Positions 60,248-64,000 of a DNA stretch of 64,000 nt are shown here, piece by piece. The notes beneath the pieces were generated by a model. It was given only the letters and a program-made list of their open reading frames with translations. It was not told the DNA's origin and did not search any database. Made by a program: the position numbers and the translations under genes. Position 1 is the first letter of the stretch. The number at the start of each line of letters is the position of its first letter. The stretch spans positions 142,888,721 through 142,952,720 of the forward strand of contig NC_134530.1 of assembly GCF_050624435.1 (NCBI RefSeq). Reading direction: 5' to 3'. The stretch comes from Tenrec ecaudatus. Its lineage: Eukaryota > Chordata > Mammalia > Afrosoricida > Tenrecidae.

Positions 60248-60790
60248 TGTGTTAGTCTGGGTAGACTAGAGAAACAAATCCATGGACACACATATGTGTA
60301 TAAGAAAAAGATTTATATACAAGAGCAATTGGACATTGAGAAACATCCCAGTCCAGTCCAGATCAAGTCTATAAGTCCGATATTAGCCCATATGTCCAAC
60401 ACCAGTCTGGAAAGTCCTCTTCAGACTCACAAAACACATGCAATGAAGCCAAATGCAGGATGATCACAGGCCAGTGGGTAGAAAGTCTTTGGGTCCAGTG
60501 GCATTGTAAGCATCTCAGTGCTGGCAGGAGTCTCTCTGTGGATTCTCCAACTTCCAAGGTCTGGTTACATCCATGTGGCTTGTCTTCTGCAATGTCTCCC
60601 AGGGAGTCGCAGAGAGAGAGAGAGAGAGAGAGAGAGTTTCTCCTGCTTCGAGGAAGGAATTACCAGATTTCCCAGAATTCTCAGGAGAAGGCCATGCCCA
60701 CACAGAAGTCCCATTGGCTATCTCCAGATTGACAACCTGAACTCCACTCCTACACTCTCAATCCTTACACTGACACCAGATGAGGTGCCT
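60248..60790 (+). mobile_element. Dispersed LTR-like repeat, copy 2
   Basis: tgttagtctgggtagactag, agaaacaaatcc, catcccagtccagtccagat, gatcacaggcca; same order as 13540-14015. Contains a GA microsatellite. Confidence 0.6.
60611..60636. repeat. (AG)n microsatellite
   Basis: 13 AG units inside the LTR-like repeat. Confidence 0.95.
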
Positions 60791-61084
60791 GCCACAAAGA
60801 GCCTAAGGTGAAGGCGGAATGGAAGGTCAGGATCTATAGCCCCACGAGACCAGAACATTGGAACGAGAATCCCCGTGTCCTACAAATACCAGGACACAGG
60901 AATCCAAATGGCCATGTAGCGAAGCTTCTCATACTGAGTTGCTGTGGTCAGCACCCCGTAGAAGATTCTGTGGTGCAGCCCGAGTGCACATCAGGGCAGC
61001 TTCTTTAACAGGAGCACAGCCGAAGCACGCTACATGCATTGCTGGTCTGGACTAAAGTCATTCTCTTCACGCTCTTCTGAGGTT

Positions 61085-61172
61085 GGTAAAAATATGATTC
61101 CCTTTTTACAGAGGAGGAAAACGAGACCAGAAAGGTCAGGTCACTCACCCACGGTCACACAGCTAACCAGTC
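61085..61172 (-). mobile_element. MIR-like ancient SINE
   Basis: ttttacagaggaggaaaacg, gtcactcacccacggtcaca match the MIR core in reverse. Confidence 0.65.
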
Positions 61173-61584
61173 CACACACAAATTCTCAAGGAGTGAAACA
61201 AGCAAGGCCATGGAGTAGACCAGCTATCTACGGAAAATCCTTCTCGGGGGTAGCATGACTACTTTAGTTTCCTAGGGCAGATGTGAAAATGTACTACTAC
61301 CCTTAACGTACAGAAAACAAATCCTCCCCACTCACCAAGGGGCCACATCATGATAAACGAAGGGAAGAGTGAGGCTGTCCGGGATTTCACTTTGCTGGAG
61401 GCACAGTCACTGCTCATGGAAGAACAGTCAAGCGAACACATGACGCCTTGCACTGGCACGTCTGCTGCACAGACTTCTGCAAGTGCCGAAGAGCAAGGAT
61501 GTCGCTCTGAAGACTGCGGTGTGCCCGGCCCAAACCGAGGGGCTTTCAGTTGCCTCATGTGCGTGTGCAAGCGGGACAGTGCAC

Positions 61585-61880
61585 AGAAACAATGTTAACG
61601 AAGATTATTGAACTGTCCGTGGACCGCCAGGAGAACAGACAAATGTGCTTTGGAAGAAGTACAGCCAGAATGCTCCTGAGAAGGGGGACGGCCAGCCTTT
61701 GTCTCACATATGCTGCACATTTCCCCGGATGGACTGGTTCCTGAAGAGGAACACCATGACTGGCAAATTACAGGGTGAGTGGAAAAGAGGACAACCTTCA
61801 CTGAGATGGACTCACACGGTGGTTGCCATGATGGACTCTAACCGAACGGTGGTGAGGATGGCTCTTGAGTGATTTCATAT
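61585..61880 (+). mobile_element. RTE-type LINE 3' coding remnant
   Basis: Plus-strand pieces recall the RTE C-terminal order: agaacagacaaatgtgcttt (RTN.. motif), GDGQPLSHICCTFPRMDWFL, GKLQGEWKRGQPSLRWTHTV. Broken by frameshifts. Confidence 0.75.
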
Positions 61881-62079
61881 GGCTTCACATGGCTGTTCCT
61901 CCTCCCTGCTTGATGCTTTGTCTGTGTAACCCCTCTCTCTTATAGCTCAAAAGAGATTGACCCAAGAGGCTCTGAGCTAATGCTGCTCATGAACATAACA
62001 AAGAAATACCACTCCCAAATGGGGTATAACCACAGGGAAGCTCCCACCGCCACCAAACACAAACAAGCGAACCACTGCT

Positions 62080-62226
62080 ATCCACCCTACACAGGCTTTC
62101 CAAGGCTTTAAAGCTTCATGGGAGCAGGCAGTCTTGTCTTTCTTCCCAGGAGAGGCTGGTGGGCTTGAATCGTCGACCTTGTGGTTAGCCATCTAATGCT
62201 TACCCAACATTGCCACCAGGGCTCCT
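62080..62226 (-). mobile_element. AfroSINE 5' half
   Basis: Reverse complement: gcttgaatcgtcgaccttgt, ggttagccatctaatgctta, attgccaccagggctcct. Confidence 0.85.
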
Positions 62227-62227
62227 C

Positions 62228-62425
62228 TAACTTAAAACAACAACAACCTCACAGTCATCAAGCCCATTCTGACTCTTGGCCACTCTCTCTATAGGACAGA
62301 GGAGAACTGCCCCTGTGGGTTTCTGAGACTGTAACCCGGTACAGGAGTAGAAAGCCTTGTTTCCCCCCCCATTGAGTAGCTGGTGGTATCAAATTGCTAG
62401 CCGCTCATTTAACAGTCCAATGGGA
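62228..62425 (-). mobile_element. AfroSINE
   Basis: Reverse complement: tcatcaagcccattctgact, tgtgggtttctgagactgta, gctggtggtatcaaattgct. Confidence 0.82.
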
Positions 62426-62754
62426 AACCCAAATTCATTTGGAAATTTGTTTAGAGAAACAAACTAAAATAGACCAGAGAGACAGTTCATGGAAATGACC
62501 TGACACTGAGGGAGCAGGGGAAAGAGGCCGTGTGATTCAATGGGTCTATATGAGGAATAGGGACCTTTTTCCTGCCAAGGGCCTTTGGATATTATAACAC
62601 CCTTCGTGGGCCATCGTGGTGTGACACTTAACTAGCTAACTGTCCCCTAATGTAAAGGCTGTAACCGCTTCTCTCTGTGAGGTGCGATGGTAGCTGGTAT
62701 TGAGGATTTTGCAAGCTTAAAAAGCCTTTAGGCCAGACCTTCCCAACTCCTGGT

Positions 62755-62890
62755 CTAGATGGATCCAAATCTTAGTCATTCTTGACATCTTACCTGATTA
62801 ATTTAGCCTCCCGAGGCCTCAGTTTCCTCATCTATTAAATGGAAATAAAGATTTTCATCTTGATGCGTTGTGAGGTTTGAGATAATATAT
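62755..62890 (+). mobile_element. MIR-like ancient SINE
   Basis: ggcctcagtttcctcatcta, ttaaatggaaataaag, and gttgtgaggtttgagat are classic MIR phrases. Confidence 0.7.
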
Positions 62891-63354
62891 TCAACACACA
62901 AGTACAATGAAATGGAGATATTTGAAATGTTTCATGAATAAAAAAGCAACAAGCTCTCCAACTCTGTTAGAATAACACAAAAGGATTTATTGAAAGTATA
63001 GGAATACTCAAATGGAAATAATACAGTTCCACCTGTGGAGACCAGGAACCTGGTTTCATAGAGGTTAGACTCAGATGTAACAGTACACCTTGTTTTCATT
63101 GGCTAGCTAATGTAACTTCTGATTGGCTACTTTGGGCAAATCATTAAGGAAAATGCCCAGGCAAGTTCTTTGTATACGCATCTTTCTGCAGATCTACTTT
63201 CAACCATATTCTTCCTGAGTGAGCCTGTGCGCTGAGCCAGGATGCCCTCACAAAGGGTGGCCCCCAGAGCAGTTTGGCTTTGACAGTAACCCAGAACTGT
63301 CTGTGGCTGCTGGTTGGGAGCTGGACCAGCAGAAAGCATGCAGAATCCCTGAAG

Positions 63355-63640
63355 GAATAGATGGCCAGAAGAACGAACAAATCAGTCTTGGAGGAAGTAC
63401 ACCAGAATGCTCTCCAGAAGCAAGGATGACGCAGTGACTTTGTCTCTCTTACTTTGGACATGGCGTCGGGAAGGACCAAGCATTGGAGAGGGGTATCAGG
63501 TAATGTTGAGCATCCGTGAAACAATGAGAGGCCCTGAATGAAACGGACTGACACAATGGCAGCAGCCATGGGCTCGAACATACCAACGTGGTGAGGGTGG
63601 TTCAAGACCGAGCAGAGTTTCATTGTGTGATAGGCCAAGT
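63355..63640 (+). mobile_element. RTE-type LINE 3' coding remnant
   Basis: agaacgaacaaatcagtctt, ggaggaagtacaccagaatg, and ctctcttactttggacatgg are the RTE C-terminal coding phrases in order; then a diverged tail. Confidence 0.75.
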
Positions 63641-63774
63641 CGCTAGAAAAGGGGTGTGGTAGAGTCGTCTGACTTCCTTTCACCTCAAAAAGTGGGAGGC
63701 GAATCATGATCAACATCAACAACCCAGGGCTGGTGGCTCGGAGGCAGATGTCCCACATACCTCCCCTCTGGACC

Positions 63775-63935
63775 TTTTACCAACTCTGACACCAGCTGTC
63801 CCTCCCACGGCACTTTCGGTTTCTTTTCTGTGTTCAGTCATTTGTGGCAATGGCCACACAACACTCACAGACAAACTTCATGATTACTGGGTTTATTAGA
63901 GAAATAACAGGTGACATTTATTCTGTCAGGGGTCC
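63775..63935. repeat. Dispersed repeat shared with 57000-57135
   Basis: caactctgacaccagctgtc, aatggccacacaacactcac, agac, and gggtttattagagaaataac. The end of the window cuts the surrounding sequence. Confidence 0.5.
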
Positions 63936-64000
63936 TCTAAACCATGCCCACTAGGCAAGCCTCTCTCTGGCCTGGGTTACAAAGCTCGTTAGCTTTCCAG

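Noticed and set aside
63144..63758. 204-codon minus-strand open frame
   Set aside because: Runs antisense through an RTE remnant; the real signal is on the plus strand.

Overview
This window is nuclear DNA from a placental mammal: two spliced protein-coding genes with canonical GT-AG introns, no bacterial-style gene packing, and dense interspersed repeats. The lineage is almost certainly afrotherian. About forty copies of a tRNA-derived SINE end in the AfroSINE tail ("gggtcgctatgagtc... gactcgatggcag"), and RTE-type LINEs accompany them. Three short hAT elements have the termini and interior of SPIN, a horizontally transferred transposon reported among afrotherians from tenrecs. I therefore infer a tenrec (Echinops telfairi or a close relative). 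That is an inference, not a proof.

Layout. 1-2934 holds the last intron-exon-intron-exon stretch of PRPF38B (+ strand, 5' part outside the window), followed by its 3' UTR with polyadenylation signals near 3281 and 4082. 2935-20203 is an intergenic repeat field: AfroSINE and SPIN copies, a decayed antisense RTE split by an L1-like fragment, two LTR-like fragments, a 21-bp minisatellite, another L1-like element, and a mariner transposon split by an L1-like insertion with a clear 14-bp target-site duplication. 20204-55701 is a complete FNDC7 gene (+ strand). Its 12 coding exons add up to 2202 nt, that is 733 codons plus stop: a signal-peptide exon, a 19-nt micro-exon, eight fibronectin type III domains each on a single phase 1-1 exon of 255-261 nt, then coding exons of 30 and 32 nt separated by a 9.4-kb intron. 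Introns carry SINEs, hAT elements, L1-like 3' ends, an uninterrupted antisense RPL26 retrocopy (intron 10) and a nearly full-length antisense RTE (intron 11). 55702-64000 is downstream DNA with repeats only. STXBP3, which I recall as the next gene in human, is not seen.

Functions. PRPF38B is a nuclear spliceosome-associated protein of the PRP38 family; the window encodes the end of its PRP38 domain and its arginine/serine-rich tail. FNDC7 is a predicted secreted protein made of FN3 repeats. The two genes are neighbours on the same strand (as I recall for human 1p13.3) but have no visible functional link. I found no undescribed biological system. The most unusual signals are an 80-bp near-identical block behind two more diverged L1 3' ends, the 21-bp GC-box minisatellite open on both strands, the nested transposons, and the FNDC7 micro-exons.
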